From NCBI RefSeq assembly GCF_008693105.1, contig NZ_VXKK01000026.1, positions 124,001 to 188,000 on the forward strand: 64,000 nucleotides of DNA. The letters run 5' to 3'. This DNA comes from Corynebacterium flavescens (lineage in GTDB: Bacteria; Actinomycetota; Actinomycetes; Mycobacteriales; Mycobacteriaceae). Positions 18,466 to 27,211 of the stretch are shown here, in pieces (position 1 is the first letter of the stretch; the number at the start of each line of letters is the position of its first letter). Below the pieces are notes generated by a model. That model searched no databases. It saw nothing but the letters and a program-made list of their open reading frames with translations, and had not been told where the DNA came from. Position numbers and translations under genes: made by a program.

Positions 18466-18826
18466 GCGACCTACTTTAGCGGCCTTGCGCTAGGTGAGAA
18501 GCACAGTATGCGCTATACTGGCGCAAGACTGGTGGGAGAATGCTAAATTTCTCACCTAGCCGGGCACTTTTCTGGATAAGTTAAGGATGCTCGCAGTCGC
18601 CTCTATTGATTTCTTCCCCCGCCACGGGAGCGCTGGCACCCCACGCAAACCGGGGAAGAGGCCTTTTATTTCTTACTGCCCACGGGTTCCTTCGTACCTG
18701 CTCGTGGCGGTGAGTTTGTCAATTACACAATGGCTTCCAGAGTACTTATTCGCCTTGCCACTTTTCCCGTCAGAGTCGGGAAAACGCAGGCCACAAACGC
18801 CATATGGAAGCGACGAAAGGATATCC
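18466..18826 (+). promoter_or_regulatory. Long leader region of rho with two hairpins
   Basis: This 361-base stretch between the divergent AMP-ligase gene and rho has no convincing gene. TATACT at 18514-18519 is a likely -10, giving a leader near 300 bases. TCTTCCCC (18612-18619) pairs perfectly with GGGGAAGA (18652-18659), followed by the T-rich CCTTTTATTTCTT. TTTTCCCG (18762-18769) pairs with CGGGAAAA (18777-18784) over a seven-base loop, about 40 bases before the rho start. Rho genes elsewhere are autoregulated by termination in their leaders, so an attenuation role is plausible but inferred. The rho frame stays open upstream to 18587 without looking like protein. Confidence 0.5.
18473..18478 (-). 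promoter_or_regulatory. Putative -10 box for the AMP-ligase gene (leaderless)
   Basis: On the minus strand TAAAGT is followed after seven bases by the ATG at 18465, with no good Shine-Dalgarno sequence between. Confidence 0.35.
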
Positions 18827-20677
18827 GTGAGCGATACGGACAAGACCGCGGCACAGGATCTCGCGTCCCTGAAGCTGCCGGAGCTACGCAAGCTGGCCAA
18901 TGAACGTGGCCTGCGCGGTACCTCTGGCCTTCGCAAGGGAGATCTCATTACTGCGCTGACTACCGGTCAGGTTCCCCGCAAGGCCGCTGCTGCGGTCAAG
19001 GAAGCTCCGCAACCACAGCAGGAGGCGCCGAAAGCAGCCCCCCAGGAGGCGGAGAGCAAAGGCAAGCAACAAGAACGCAGCGATGACAACGATGATCAGC
19101 GCTTTGAATCGCGCTCGCAGGCGCGCCGCGCACGGCGCAACCGGACCCGCCGCCAAGACCGCGATACTCACTCGGGACAATCTGAGTCCAATCCCGCGCA
19201 GGATGAGGGCCGCCCTTCTCAGGAAGAAAAGGCCAGCACCAATGCAGAGGGCTCCGATAACTCGGGGCACAGCAAGAAGGACAACCGGGATAACCGGGAG
19301 GGCCGCGAGAACCGAGAAGGCCGCGAGAACCGCGAGAATACAGACCGTCCTCGGAATCCGCGCCACAGCAATAACAACAACCGCCACAATAATGATGATG
19401 ACGAAGGCAATGGCGGCCGGCGCAACCGGCGTAACCGCCGCAATCGCCGTAGCCGTGGTGGAAATGAGGGGGGCGGTAACGATCTGCAGGTCCGCGAGGG
19501 CGATGAGCTGCAGGCAGTAGGCGGCATCTTAGAGGTCGTTGACAACAACGTAGCCTTCTTGCGCACGACCGGATACCGCGTTGGTAGCTCAGACGTCTTT
19601 GTCAATAGCAACTTGGTGCGCCGACTGGGCCTGCGCTCGGGTGATGCCATCACCGGTCAGGTGAAGATCTCCGGACCAACCCACACCCATGGCAATGGTC
19701 GCAATCGCCGCAAGTACAACCAGCTCGTCCAGGTTGACTCCGTCAATGGCTTGGATCCGGAGTCGGCGAAGAACCGGCCCGAGTTCTCTAAACTCACCCC
19801 GCTTTATCCCAATCAGCGCCTGCGCCTAGAGACGGACCCGAAGATCCTCACCACCCGCGTCATCGATCTGGTTATGCCGATTGGCAAGGGCCAGCGTGCG
19901 CTGATCGTCTCGCCGCCCAAGGCCGGTAAGACCACGATCATGCAAAATATTGCGAACGCGATCGCCGTCAACAACCCTGAGTGCTATCTCATGGTGGTGC
20001 TCGTTGATGAGCGTCCTGAAGAAGTCACGGATATGCAGCGCTCGGTCAAGGGTGAGGTCATTGCCTCCACCTTCGACCGTCCGCCTTCAGAGCACACCTC
20101 CGTGGCGGAGCTCGCCATCGAGCGCGCAAAGCGCCTCGTGGAGCAGGGTAAGGATGTCGTAGTGCTCTTGGACTCTATTACTCGTCTGGGTCGCGCCTAC
20201 AACAACTCTTCTCCTGCCTCGGGCCGTATTCTTTCCGGTGGTGTGGACTCCAACGCCCTCTACCCGCCCAAGCGCTTCCTCGGTGCCGCTCGCAACATTG
20301 AAAACGGCGGCTCTTTGACCATTATCGCCACCGCCATGGTGGAGACCGGTTCCACCGGTGACACGGTCATCTTCGAGGAGTTCAAGGGCACTGGTAACGC
20401 GGAGCTCAAGCTGGACCGTGGAATCTCCGAGCGCAGGGTATTCCCTGCGGTCGACGTCAACCCCTCCGGCACCCGCAAGGACGAGCTCTTGCTCGTTCCC
20501 GAGGAGGCGCGCATCATGACTAAGCTGCGCCGTATCCTCTCCGGGCTGGATTCCTATGCTGCTATTGACCTGTTAATCAAGCAGCTGAAGAAGACGAAGT
20601 CCAACGGCGAGTTCCTCATGCAGATCGCTAGCTCTGCTCCCATGGTGGCCAGCTTGGAAGAGGAGGAGTACTCCTAA
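18827..20677 (+). CDS. rho: Transcription termination factor Rho
   Basis: A 616-residue hexameric RNA helicase that ends transcription. Start GTG 18827 has GAAAGGA upstream (18815-18821). A Rho N-terminal domain (about residues 10-50) is followed by a roughly 170-residue low-complexity insertion rich in Arg, Asn, Asp and Glu, including ENREGR repeats and an RRNRRNRRNRR basic patch. Then come the RNA-binding cold-shock-like domain (from about 225) and the RecA-type motor with Walker A PPKAGKTT and Walker B VVLLDSITR. The insertion is typical of actinobacterial Rho and probably helps bind RNA. The stop is directly followed by the prfA start, linking transcription and translation termination genes. 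Confidence 0.96.
   Translation: MSDTDKTAAQDLASLKLPELRKLANERGLRGTSGLRKGDLITALTTGQVPRKAAAAVKEAPQPQQEAPKAAPQEAESKGKQQERSDDNDDQRFESRSQARRARRNRTRRQDRDTHSGQSESNPAQDEGRPSQEEKASTNAEGSDNSGHSKKDNRDNREGRENREGRENRENTDRPRNPRHSNNNNRHNNDDDEGNGGRRNRRNRRNRRSRGGNEGGGNDLQVREGDELQAVGGILEVVDNNVAFLRTTGYRVGSSDVFVNSNLVRRLGLRSGDAITGQVKISGPTHTHGNGRNRRKYNQLVQVDSVNGLDPESAKNRPEFSKLTPLYPNQRLRLETDPKILTTRVIDLVMPIGKGQRALIVSPPKAGKTTIMQNIANAIAVNNPECYLMVVLVDERPEEVTDMQRSVKGEVIASTFDRPPSEHTSVAELAIERAKRLVEQGKDVVVLLDSITRLGRAYNNSSPASGRILSGGVDSNALYPPKRFLGAARNIENGGSLTIIATAMVETGSTGDTVIFEEFKGTGNAELKLDRGISERRVFPAVDVNPSGTRKDELLLVPEEARIMTKLRRILSGLDSYAAIDLLIKQLKKTKSNGEFLMQIASSAPMVASLEEEEYS
19292..19336 (+). repeat. Short tandem repeat inside rho
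   Basis: An 18-base unit (AACCGGGAGGGCCGCGAG) is repeated about 2.5 times (19292-19309, 19310-19327, 19328-19336) with two changes, encoding the NREGRE repeats of the disordered Rho insertion. It is a possible site of length variation between strains. Confidence 0.8.
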
Positions 20678-21754
20678 ATGGATAACCATGTATCTCTGGT
20701 GGACGATATCGTCTCCGAGTATCAGGGCATCGAAATGCAGATGGCGGATCCGGACGTGGCCGGTAATCAGGCTGCCTTCCGCAAGCTATCGAAGCGCTAT
20801 GCTGAGCTGCGTCCCATAGTTAAACTCAACGGGGAGCTTGTGCAGGCGCGTGAGGATCTCGCGGATGCCAAGGAAATGGCCTATGAGGACCATGACTTTC
20901 AGGCTGAGGCCGAACGTCTTGAAAAGCTAGTCGTCGAGTTGGAAGAAAAACTGGCTGACCTGCTCGCCCCGCGCGACGAGCAGGACTCCGAGGACATCAT
21001 CATGGAGATTAAGGCCGGCGCTGGTGGCGAGGAGGCTGCCCTTTTCGCGGGTGACCTCGCGCGCATGTACGAGCGTTACGCCGACAAAGCCGGCTTTAAC
21101 TGGGAGGTGCTGGGCCTCAACGAGTCTGACCTGGGCGGAGTGAAGGACATGACCATCACTTTCAAGTCCAAGACTCCCTCGCGTGATGGAGCCTGGTCGG
21201 TATTCAAGTTTGAGGGCGGGGTACATCGCGTCCAGCGCGTTCCGGTCACGGAGTCGCAGGGCCGCATCCAGACCTCCGCTGCGGGCGTCTTGGTCTACCC
21301 GGAGCCTGATGAGGTTGAGTCCGTCAACATCGACGAGAAAGACATTCGCGTTGATGTCTACCGTTCCTCCGGAAAGGGCGGCCAAGGCGTTAACACCACT
21401 GACTCTGCCGTGCGCATCACCCACCTGCCTACTGGGCTGGTTGTGACCTGTCAGAAGGAACGCTCCCAGATCCAGAACAAGGCCCGTGCTTTGCAAGTGC
21501 TGCAGGCGCGCCTGGACCAGCTCGAGCGGGAGGCCCGCGACGCTGAGGCCGGCGAGCAGCGTGCTTCCCAGGTGCGCACGATGGACCGCTCTGAGCGTAT
21601 CCGCACCTATAACTGGCCGGAAAACCGCATCACGGATCACCGTATCGGCTACAAGGCCAATAACTTGGATGCAGTGCTCAACGGTGACATGCAGGATCTC
21701 ATTGATGCCTTGCAGGCCCAAGAGCGCGCCGAGCGGCTCGAGTCCGAAGGTTAA
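20678..21754 (+). CDS. prfA: Peptide chain release factor 1
   Basis: A 358-residue class I release factor reading UAA and UAG. The anticodon-like PxT tripeptide appears as PVT near residue 189, and the GGQ motif that triggers hydrolysis is in GKGGQGVN near 234. The length is standard. The ATG directly follows the rho stop, and prmC, which methylates the GGQ glutamine, begins 12 bases after its end, so enzyme and substrate are co-expressed. Confidence 0.97.
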   Translation: MDNHVSLVDDIVSEYQGIEMQMADPDVAGNQAAFRKLSKRYAELRPIVKLNGELVQAREDLADAKEMAYEDHDFQAEAERLEKLVVELEEKLADLLAPRDEQDSEDIIMEIKAGAGGEEAALFAGDLARMYERYADKAGFNWEVLGLNESDLGGVKDMTITFKSKTPSRDGAWSVFKFEGGVHRVQRVPVTESQGRIQTSAAGVLVYPEPDEVESVNIDEKDIRVDVYRSSGKGGQGVNTTDSAVRITHLPTGLVVTCQKERSQIQNKARALQVLQARLDQLEREARDAEAGEQRASQVRTMDRSERIRTYNWPENRITDHRIGYKANNLDAVLNGDMQDLIDALQAQERAERLESEG

Positions 21755-21766
21755 GGGCTGTCCTCG

Positions 21767-22609
21767 GTGACTACCTATGCACAGGCGCTTCGCTTCGCGG
21801 CGGAGCGCCTTCGCCGTGCCGGCGTGGCCTCACCCGAGTGGGACGCGCGGATCTTGGCGTCCCATCTCATTCATTGCGGGCACATGGACATCCCGATGCA
21901 CGAGGAGGCCATGCCGGGCTTCGACATCGCCTACGAGCAGTTGATTGCCCGCCGCGCCGCCCGGGAGCCGCTACAACACATCCTCGGCGCGGCGTGGTTT
22001 GGTCCGCTGGAGCTGCGCGTGGGCCCCGGGGTTTTCATCCCGCGCCCGGAAACGGAAGTTCTGGCGGACTGGGCTGTACGTTCGCTGCAGGGGCTGGAAA
22101 GCCCCCGCGTTGTCGATCTGTGCACAGGTTCGGGCGCGCTGGCGCTCTATGTTTCCCACCTGCGCCCAGATGCGCGGGTGCTCGCCGTCGAGCTTGACGA
22201 CGACGCCTTGGCATACACCACCACCAACACCCACGGCAGCGGGGTGGAGGTCATTCACGGCGATGCCACGGATCCCCGGGTGCTTGAAAGCATCGATGGG
22301 CAGGTGGATCTAGTAGTGAGCAACCCGCCCTATGTGCCCTTGAGCATGGATCTAGACCCAGAGGTCTACCAAGACCCGGCACTCGCCGTTTTCGCGGGCG
22401 AGGATGGGATGAGTGTCATCCCCGGGATCGCCGACACCGCGGCCCGCCTGCTTAAAGTGGGAGGACGTTTCGGCATTGAGCACGATGATGAGACCTCTGC
22501 ACAGGTGCAGGCCTTGGTGCGGGAAAACGGTGCATTTTGTGCCGTGGAGGTCTTGAGAGATCTCACCGGCACGGCACGCTTTGTCACGGCCGTGCGCGCC
22601 CAGGGGTAA
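21767..22609 (+). CDS. prmC: Release factor glutamine methyltransferase
   Basis: A 280-residue SAM-dependent methyltransferase (HemK family) that N5-methylates the glutamine of the GGQ motif in release factors. The SAM loop DLCTGSGALALY (near residues 118-129) and the catalytic NPPY (near 185-188) are present, with the usual helical N-terminal substrate domain. It starts at GTG 21767, 12 bases after its substrate gene prfA. Confidence 0.95.
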   Translation: MTTYAQALRFAAERLRRAGVASPEWDARILASHLIHCGHMDIPMHEEAMPGFDIAYEQLIARRAAREPLQHILGAAWFGPLELRVGPGVFIPRPETEVLADWAVRSLQGLESPRVVDLCTGSGALALYVSHLRPDARVLAVELDDDALAYTTTNTHGSGVEVIHGDATDPRVLESIDGQVDLVVSNPPYVPLSMDLDPEVYQDPALAVFAGEDGMSVIPGIADTAARLLKVGGRFGIEHDDETSAQVQALVRENGAFCAVEVLRDLTGTARFVTAVRAQG

Positions 22610-22666
22610 GGTGAGAAAACCGAAAAGAATGTGTCCACGTTCCAGAAAGCTGATGTAGGGATTTTA

Positions 22667-23335
22667 ATGCAGGGCAAGATTTATGATTGTTCCGATGAGG
22701 CCAGCCGAGAAGAGGGAATCTCTCTCGCTGTCAAGGCCGCCCAGTCCGGTCGCTTGGTTGTCATGCCCACCGATACGCTTTATGGTTTGGGCTGCGATGC
22801 CTTCAATAACGCGGCGGTGGCCAACCTTCTAGCCACCAAGCACCGTGGCCCGGATATGCCCGTGCCGGTTCTTATCGGGTCCTGGGATACCATTCGCGGG
22901 CTGGTGGCCAACTACACCGATACAGCGCGTACTTTGGTCGAGGCATTTTGGCCCGGCGGACTATCCATCGTGGTTCCGCAGGCGCCTTCTTTGCCGTGGA
23001 ACTTGGGCGATACACGCGGGACGGTCATGCTGCGCATGCCTTTGCACCCCATCGCCATCGAGCTCTTACGCGAGGTGGGCCCAATGGCGGTATCTTCCGC
23101 CAATATCTCCGGACACCAGCCGCCTACCACGGCGATCGCGGCCAAGCAGCAATTGGGCAAGGCGGTGACGGTGTATCTGGACGGGGGAGAAACCGCCGTC
23201 GGCAAGCCCTCGACCATCATCGATCTTTCCGGCGCCCGTCCTTACCTCCTGCGCGAAGGTGCTATCTCCGCGGAAGACATTGCGGAGGTCATCGGCGTCA
23301 GTGCGGAGTCTCTGCGGACGCGCCCGCAGAATTAA
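22667..23335 (+). CDS. Threonylcarbamoyl-AMP synthase (Sua5/YrdC family)
   Basis: A 222-residue YrdC-domain protein making threonylcarbamoyl-AMP from threonine, bicarbonate and ATP, the first step of t6A modification at position 37 of ANN-reading tRNAs. The opening GRLVVMPTDTLYGLGCDA, the KHRGPDMPVPVLI region and the late SSANISG and KPSTIIDLSG segments are diagnostic. I chose ATG 22667 with AGGGA a few bases before; a GTG at 22631 would add 12 unlikely residues. The position between prmC and wecA is the usual one in actinobacteria. Confidence 0.94.
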   Translation: MQGKIYDCSDEASREEGISLAVKAAQSGRLVVMPTDTLYGLGCDAFNNAAVANLLATKHRGPDMPVPVLIGSWDTIRGLVANYTDTARTLVEAFWPGGLSIVVPQAPSLPWNLGDTRGTVMLRMPLHPIAIELLREVGPMAVSSANISGHQPPTTAIAAKQQLGKAVTVYLDGGETAVGKPSTIIDLSGARPYLLREGAISAEDIAEVIGVSAESLRTRPQN

Positions 23336-23366
23336 GCAGAAGTAATAGGGAAGCGGAGGACTATCA

Positions 23367-24542
23367 GTGGGCGGAACCGGTGTCCCGCTACGCGAGTTGG
23401 CTCTAGTCATCCTCGTTGCGGCAGCATTCACATATCTGGCTACAGGTATCGTGCGCACCATTTTGGTGCGCAGTGGCCGGGTAGCGGAGATCCGCCTGCG
23501 CGATAGCCACTCCCAGCCCACTCCGCAGATGGGCGGCGTCGCCATGTTCATCGGTTTCGGTGCCGCGCTTTTTCTCGCCGAACAGCTCCCCGCCCTCACC
23601 CGCGGGTTCATGCCGGTTACCCCGGAGATGACTGCGGTGTTTTGGGGCGCGGCGGCGATCGTCGCGGTGGGTGTGATCGATGATCTCTATGAGCTCAGCG
23701 CCATCGTCAAGCTCCTGGGGCAGCTTCTTGCCGCCGCAGTGATGAGTGGTCTCGGGCTGACCTGGACCCTGTTGTTCATCCCTTTCGGCGGTGGAACCAC
23801 CGTATTGCTGGACCAAATCCAGGGCACACTCTTGACTACCTTCATTACCGTCTTGTTGGTTAATGCCTTCAACTTTGTTGATGGCCTCGACGGACTGGCC
23901 GCAGGCCTGGGCATGATCGCCGGGGGAGCCATCCTCATCTTCTCGTTGACTGTCCTCCACGACCAGGGTGGAGCCGTTTCGGCTTATCCTCCCGCCATCA
24001 TTGCGGCCGCCTTGGTGGGAATCTGCGCCGGATTTTTGCCCCATAATTTTGAGCCCTCACGCATCTTCATGGGGGACAGCGGCTCGATGCTCATTGGCCT
24101 TTTGTTGGCCGCAGCATCGACCTCGGCTTCCGGAAAAATCAATATGTCGCTCTATGGCACGGTTGATATCATCGCGCTACTTTCGCCTTTCATCGTGGTG
24201 GCTGCTGCAGTGTCGATCCCAGTTGTTGACCTGGTCTGGGCAGTGATTCGGCGCCTGGCACAGGGGCGCTCGCCCTTTTCTGCCGACCGTGCCCATATTC
24301 ACCACCGCCTGCTGTCTTTGGGGCACACGCACCGGCGCACCGTCTTAGTGCTCTACCTGTGGGTGTCAGCTGCGGCCTTCGGGGCGGTGGCTTTCTCGGT
24401 TGTTCCCCCGGCTTTAGCGTCTGCGCTGGCGGTCCTAGCCCTCGTGGTGGCTTTTGGGGCGACCCTCATTCCGCTGCGCCAAGGCAAGTTGGGAAGGCAT
24501 GCCCGAGTGACAAGAGTGGTGAAAGAAACCGGACCGGCCTGA
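23367..24542 (+). CDS. wecA: WecA-like undecaprenyl/decaprenyl-phosphate GlcNAc-1-phosphate transferase
   Basis: A 391-residue polytopic membrane enzyme of the MraY/WecA family, with about ten or eleven hydrophobic segments. Family motifs are QPTPQMGGVAM, VIDDLYELSA, NAFNFVDGLDGLAAG, IFMGDSGSM and RAHIHHRL. In mycolata this enzyme moves GlcNAc-1-phosphate from UDP-GlcNAc to decaprenyl phosphate, starting the linker that ties arabinogalactan to peptidoglycan. The mycobacterial counterpart (Rv1302) also lies just upstream of the ATP synthase genes. Start GTG 23367 has GCGGAGG upstream. The next gene begins 16 bases after its stop. Confidence 0.92.
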   Translation: MGGTGVPLRELALVILVAAAFTYLATGIVRTILVRSGRVAEIRLRDSHSQPTPQMGGVAMFIGFGAALFLAEQLPALTRGFMPVTPEMTAVFWGAAAIVAVGVIDDLYELSAIVKLLGQLLAAAVMSGLGLTWTLLFIPFGGGTTVLLDQIQGTLLTTFITVLLVNAFNFVDGLDGLAAGLGMIAGGAILIFSLTVLHDQGGAVSAYPPAIIAAALVGICAGFLPHNFEPSRIFMGDSGSMLIGLLLAAASTSASGKINMSLYGTVDIIALLSPFIVVAAAVSIPVVDLVWAVIRRLAQGRSPFSADRAHIHHRLLSLGHTHRRTVLVLYLWVSAAAFGAVAFSVVPPALASALAVLALVVAFGATLIPLRQGKLGRHARVTRVVKETGPA

Positions 24543-24544
24543 GG

Positions 24545-24550
24545 TAGGCT
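24545..24550 (+). promoter_or_regulatory. Putative -10 box before the AtpI-like gene
   Basis: TAGGCT lies eight bases before ATG 24559 with no Shine-Dalgarno sequence between, suggesting a leaderless transcript that starts the atp operon within the wecA tail. A promoter upstream of atpI is known for C. glutamicum. Confidence 0.35.
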
Positions 24551-24558
24551 TTCTGCCT

Positions 24559-25005
24559 ATGACTGAAAACGCTTCTTCCGATCCGGAAATCAACGACGTT
24601 GCAGACTTTGATGACCCGCGCCGCCCGCTCGAGCGAGCCCTGCGCTTCGGCTGGTGGGCGCTTGTGGCCATAACCATCGTTTCGCTGGCCGTGTGGGGCG
24701 GAGTCAAGGGGCTGCCCGGGATTTGGGGCGTCCTTATTGGTGCGAGCGTCGCCGGAGCCTTCGTCCTCTTTACCGCACTCTCAGTGCTTTTTACTTCGAA
24801 CACCACTCCCACCACCACGCTCGCAGTCATTATGGGCAGCTGGTTGCTCAAGCTGGTGTTGCTTTTGGTCGTACTCTTTATCATCCGGGACCTAGAGTTC
24901 TATGATCGCATGGCCCTTTTCGTCACCGTGGTCTTGGCCCTCATTCTCACGCTCGGAACGGAGACATGGGGAATTATCACCTCTCGCGTCTCCTACGTCT
25001 CCTAA
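24559..25005 (+). CDS. atpI: AtpI-like integral membrane protein
   Basis: A 148-residue protein with a charged N-terminus of about 30 residues and four hydrophobic helices (roughly residues 34-52, 54-78, 84-107 and 112-140). It sits between wecA and atpB as do atpI of corynebacteria and Rv1303 of mycobacteria. AtpI proteins help assemble the c-ring or Na/Mg handling in other bacteria; sequence is poorly conserved, so the name rests mainly on position, size and topology. A 446-base gap separates it from atpB, unusual for an operon this compact. Confidence 0.75.
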   Translation: MTENASSDPEINDVADFDDPRRPLERALRFGWWALVAITIVSLAVWGGVKGLPGIWGVLIGASVAGAFVLFTALSVLFTSNTTPTTTLAVIMGSWLLKLVLLLVVLFIIRDLEFYDRMALFVTVVLALILTLGTETWGIITSRVSYVS

Positions 25006-25451
25006 AAGGTCTTTCTCCCCGACTATCGGAACCGGCCCGTGCCAGTGGTGTTGGGTAAAGCGTCATTCCACCCCCACGGAGGTGTGATGATATTCCGCTG
25101 TGACTAAGGACACCCGCACTCTTTTGCCTAGTCACGGGCGATAATGAGGGGCTTGGGTGGGGTAGTGGGCCAGGCTTAAGACTTGGAAGGGCCCCGGGGA
25201 CGGTGATTTGTTCTCTGACCTGATATTATTTCCTGCGGGTTACCGCGGATCCGGAACTCTCTATTCGCCGTGTGCGAAGTTACTGTGTTACGGCTCCCGC
25301 GCGGTCAATCCCTGTCACTACTTCGAAGATGTGCGACGGAGTCCGAGGTCGTGGCAGAGAGCTTGAGACGTCCATCGCACCGCTTGTGATTTTTATATGA
25401 ATTGCAACGGCCCTAACACGGGAGAGAACGCTGAGCGTTACAACATTGGCC
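25006..25451 (+). promoter_or_regulatory. Long atpI-atpB intergenic region with hairpins
   Basis: No convincing gene lies in these 446 bases. GTGACTA (25100-25106) pairs with TAGTCAC (25129-25135). GTGCGACGGA (25331-25340) pairs with TCCATCGCAC (25371-25380) with one mismatch, and a TTTTTAT run begins at 25390. A possible -10 is TATTAT at 25224-25229. In C. glutamicum a second atp promoter lies in this region, so a promoter plus a structured leader is plausible. I saw no riboswitch that I could name. Confidence 0.45.
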
Positions 25452-26252
25452 ATGAAAGGGCAGTTTCACGCGCCCAATCTGGGTGAAGAATTCTTCCCGG
25501 GGCAAATTGATGCCAACCACCTGTTCTTCGGCGACTTCGCCGGCGGATGGTTCGCGCTTGATCGCCTAATGCTGGTGCGCATCTTGATGACGCTGGTATT
25601 GGTGGTTCTTTTTATGTTGGCCTTTAAGAACCCCAAGCTGGTTCCCAAGGGTCTGCAAAACGTCGGTGAAAATGCGGTCGACTTCGTTCGCATTTACATC
25701 GCCGAAGACATTTTGGGGAAGAAGGAGGCCAAGCGGTTCCTTCCGGTAATCGCAGCCATCTTCTTCGCAGTTCTCTTTATGAATGTATCGACCATTATCC
25801 CGGGGCTAAACGTCTCCGCTAATGGTCGTATCGGTATGCCTATAGTACTTGCCGCGGTGGCATATATCGTCATGATTTATGCCGGTGCAAAGCGCTATGG
25901 GTTCGGCAAGTTCCTGAAGTCCTCGGTGGTTATTCCAAACCTCCCTCCGGCGCTTCACTTCTTGGTCATCCCGATTGAGTTCTTCTCAACCTTCATTCTG
26001 CGGCCTGTCACCCTTGCCATTCGTCTTATGGCGAACTTCCTGGCCGGACATATCATTCTGGTTCTGCTGTTTTCTGCCTCGAATTTCTTCTTCTGGCAGC
26101 TCAACGGTTGGACGGCTGTCTCGGGTGTCACCATCATCCTGGGCATTGCCTTCAGTTTATTCGAGATCATCGTTATTTTCCTGCAGGCATACATTTTTGC
26201 CCTGCTGACGTCGGTGTATATCGAATTGTCCCTCCACGCGGATTCGCATTAG
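25452..26252 (+). CDS. atpB: ATP synthase Fo subunit a
   Basis: A 266-residue membrane subunit that forms the proton half-channels of Fo against the c-ring. Five or six helices are visible, and the essential arginine lies in AIRLMANFLAGH near residue 188. It is the first structural gene of the atpBEFHAGDC operon. The start is uncertain: ATG 25452 has no close RBS, TTG 25446 is in frame, and a CTG at 25431 lies in frame four bases after GGAGAG (25421-25426), which would give a protein beginning SVTTLAMKG. I keep ATG 25452. Confidence 0.94.
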   Translation: MKGQFHAPNLGEEFFPGQIDANHLFFGDFAGGWFALDRLMLVRILMTLVLVVLFMLAFKNPKLVPKGLQNVGENAVDFVRIYIAEDILGKKEAKRFLPVIAAIFFAVLFMNVSTIIPGLNVSANGRIGMPIVLAAVAYIVMIYAGAKRYGFGKFLKSSVVIPNLPPALHFLVIPIEFFSTFILRPVTLAIRLMANFLAGHIILVLLFSASNFFFWQLNGWTAVSGVTIILGIAFSLFEIIVIFLQAYIFALLTSVYIELSLHADSH

Positions 26253-26314
26253 GACGAGGTCGACGAGCGCGACCGAGAATTCTAAACTTCACAAAACTAT
26301 CTCCCCGGTCCTAG

Positions 26315-26590
<276 letters not shown>

Positions 26591-26635
26591 AAAGTTCGCG
26601 TTTTCCTAAACCAACCTTTTAAGACTGGAGACCAC

Positions 26636-27205
26636 ATGAACAACGTCTTTTACCTCCTTGCGGAGGGGGAGGAGAGCTTGCCAGGTAATGGCAGCTTCTC
26701 CGTCCTCCTGCCCAAGAACTATGACATCTTCTGGTCTTTGATCTGTTTCGTTGCCATCTTGTTGTTGTTCTGGAAGTTTGTTCTTCCGGCGTACAACAGG
26801 ATGCTCCAGGAGCGCGAGGACCGGATCGAGGGCGGCATGAAGCGCGCTGAGGCCTCACAGGCCGAGGCCAAGGCTGCTCTTGAGAAGTACAACGCACAGC
26901 TTGCTGATGCACGAGCTGAGGCCGCTGAGATCCGTGAGCAGGCGCGCGAGCGCGGCAAGCAGATCGAGGCCGAGGCTAAGAGCCAGGCTGAGGAAGAGTC
27001 ACGTCGCATCGTGGCCGCGGGTGAGAAGCAGCTAGAGGCTTCCCGCACGCAGGTTATCTCCGAGCTGCGTTCTGACATCGGACAGAACTCCATCAATCTG
27101 GCGGAGAAGCTGCTGGGCGGGGAACTTTCCTCCGCTACCAAGCAGTCCTCGACCATTGATAACTTCCTGTCCGAGCTCGACTCTGTGGCACCGGCCGGAA
27201 AGTAG
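26636..27205 (+). CDS. atpF: ATP synthase Fo subunit b
   Basis: A 189-residue peripheral-stalk subunit with one N-terminal membrane helix (about residues 30-50, [21 protein letters not shown]) and a long charged coiled coil rich in Ala, Glu and Arg reaching to the delta subunit. The start has a GGAG RBS (26626-26629). Unlike mycobacteria, where a b-like part is fused to delta, b and delta are separate genes here; the stop lies six bases before atpH. Confidence 0.96.
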   Translation: MNNVFYLLAEGEESLPGNGSFSVLLPKNYDIFWSLICFVAILLLFWKFVLPAYNRMLQEREDRIEGGMKRAEASQAEAKAALEKYNAQLADARAEAAEIREQARERGKQIEAEAKSQAEEESRRIVAAGEKQLEASRTQVISELRSDIGQNSINLAEKLLGGELSSATKQSSTIDNFLSELDSVAPAGK

Positions 27206-27211
27206 GCAACT

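Noticed and set aside
18587..18826. 80-codon in-frame extension of rho upstream of GTG 18827
   Set aside because: The residues do not resemble Rho, the region holds two hairpins, and GTG 18827 has a strong RBS and the family start.
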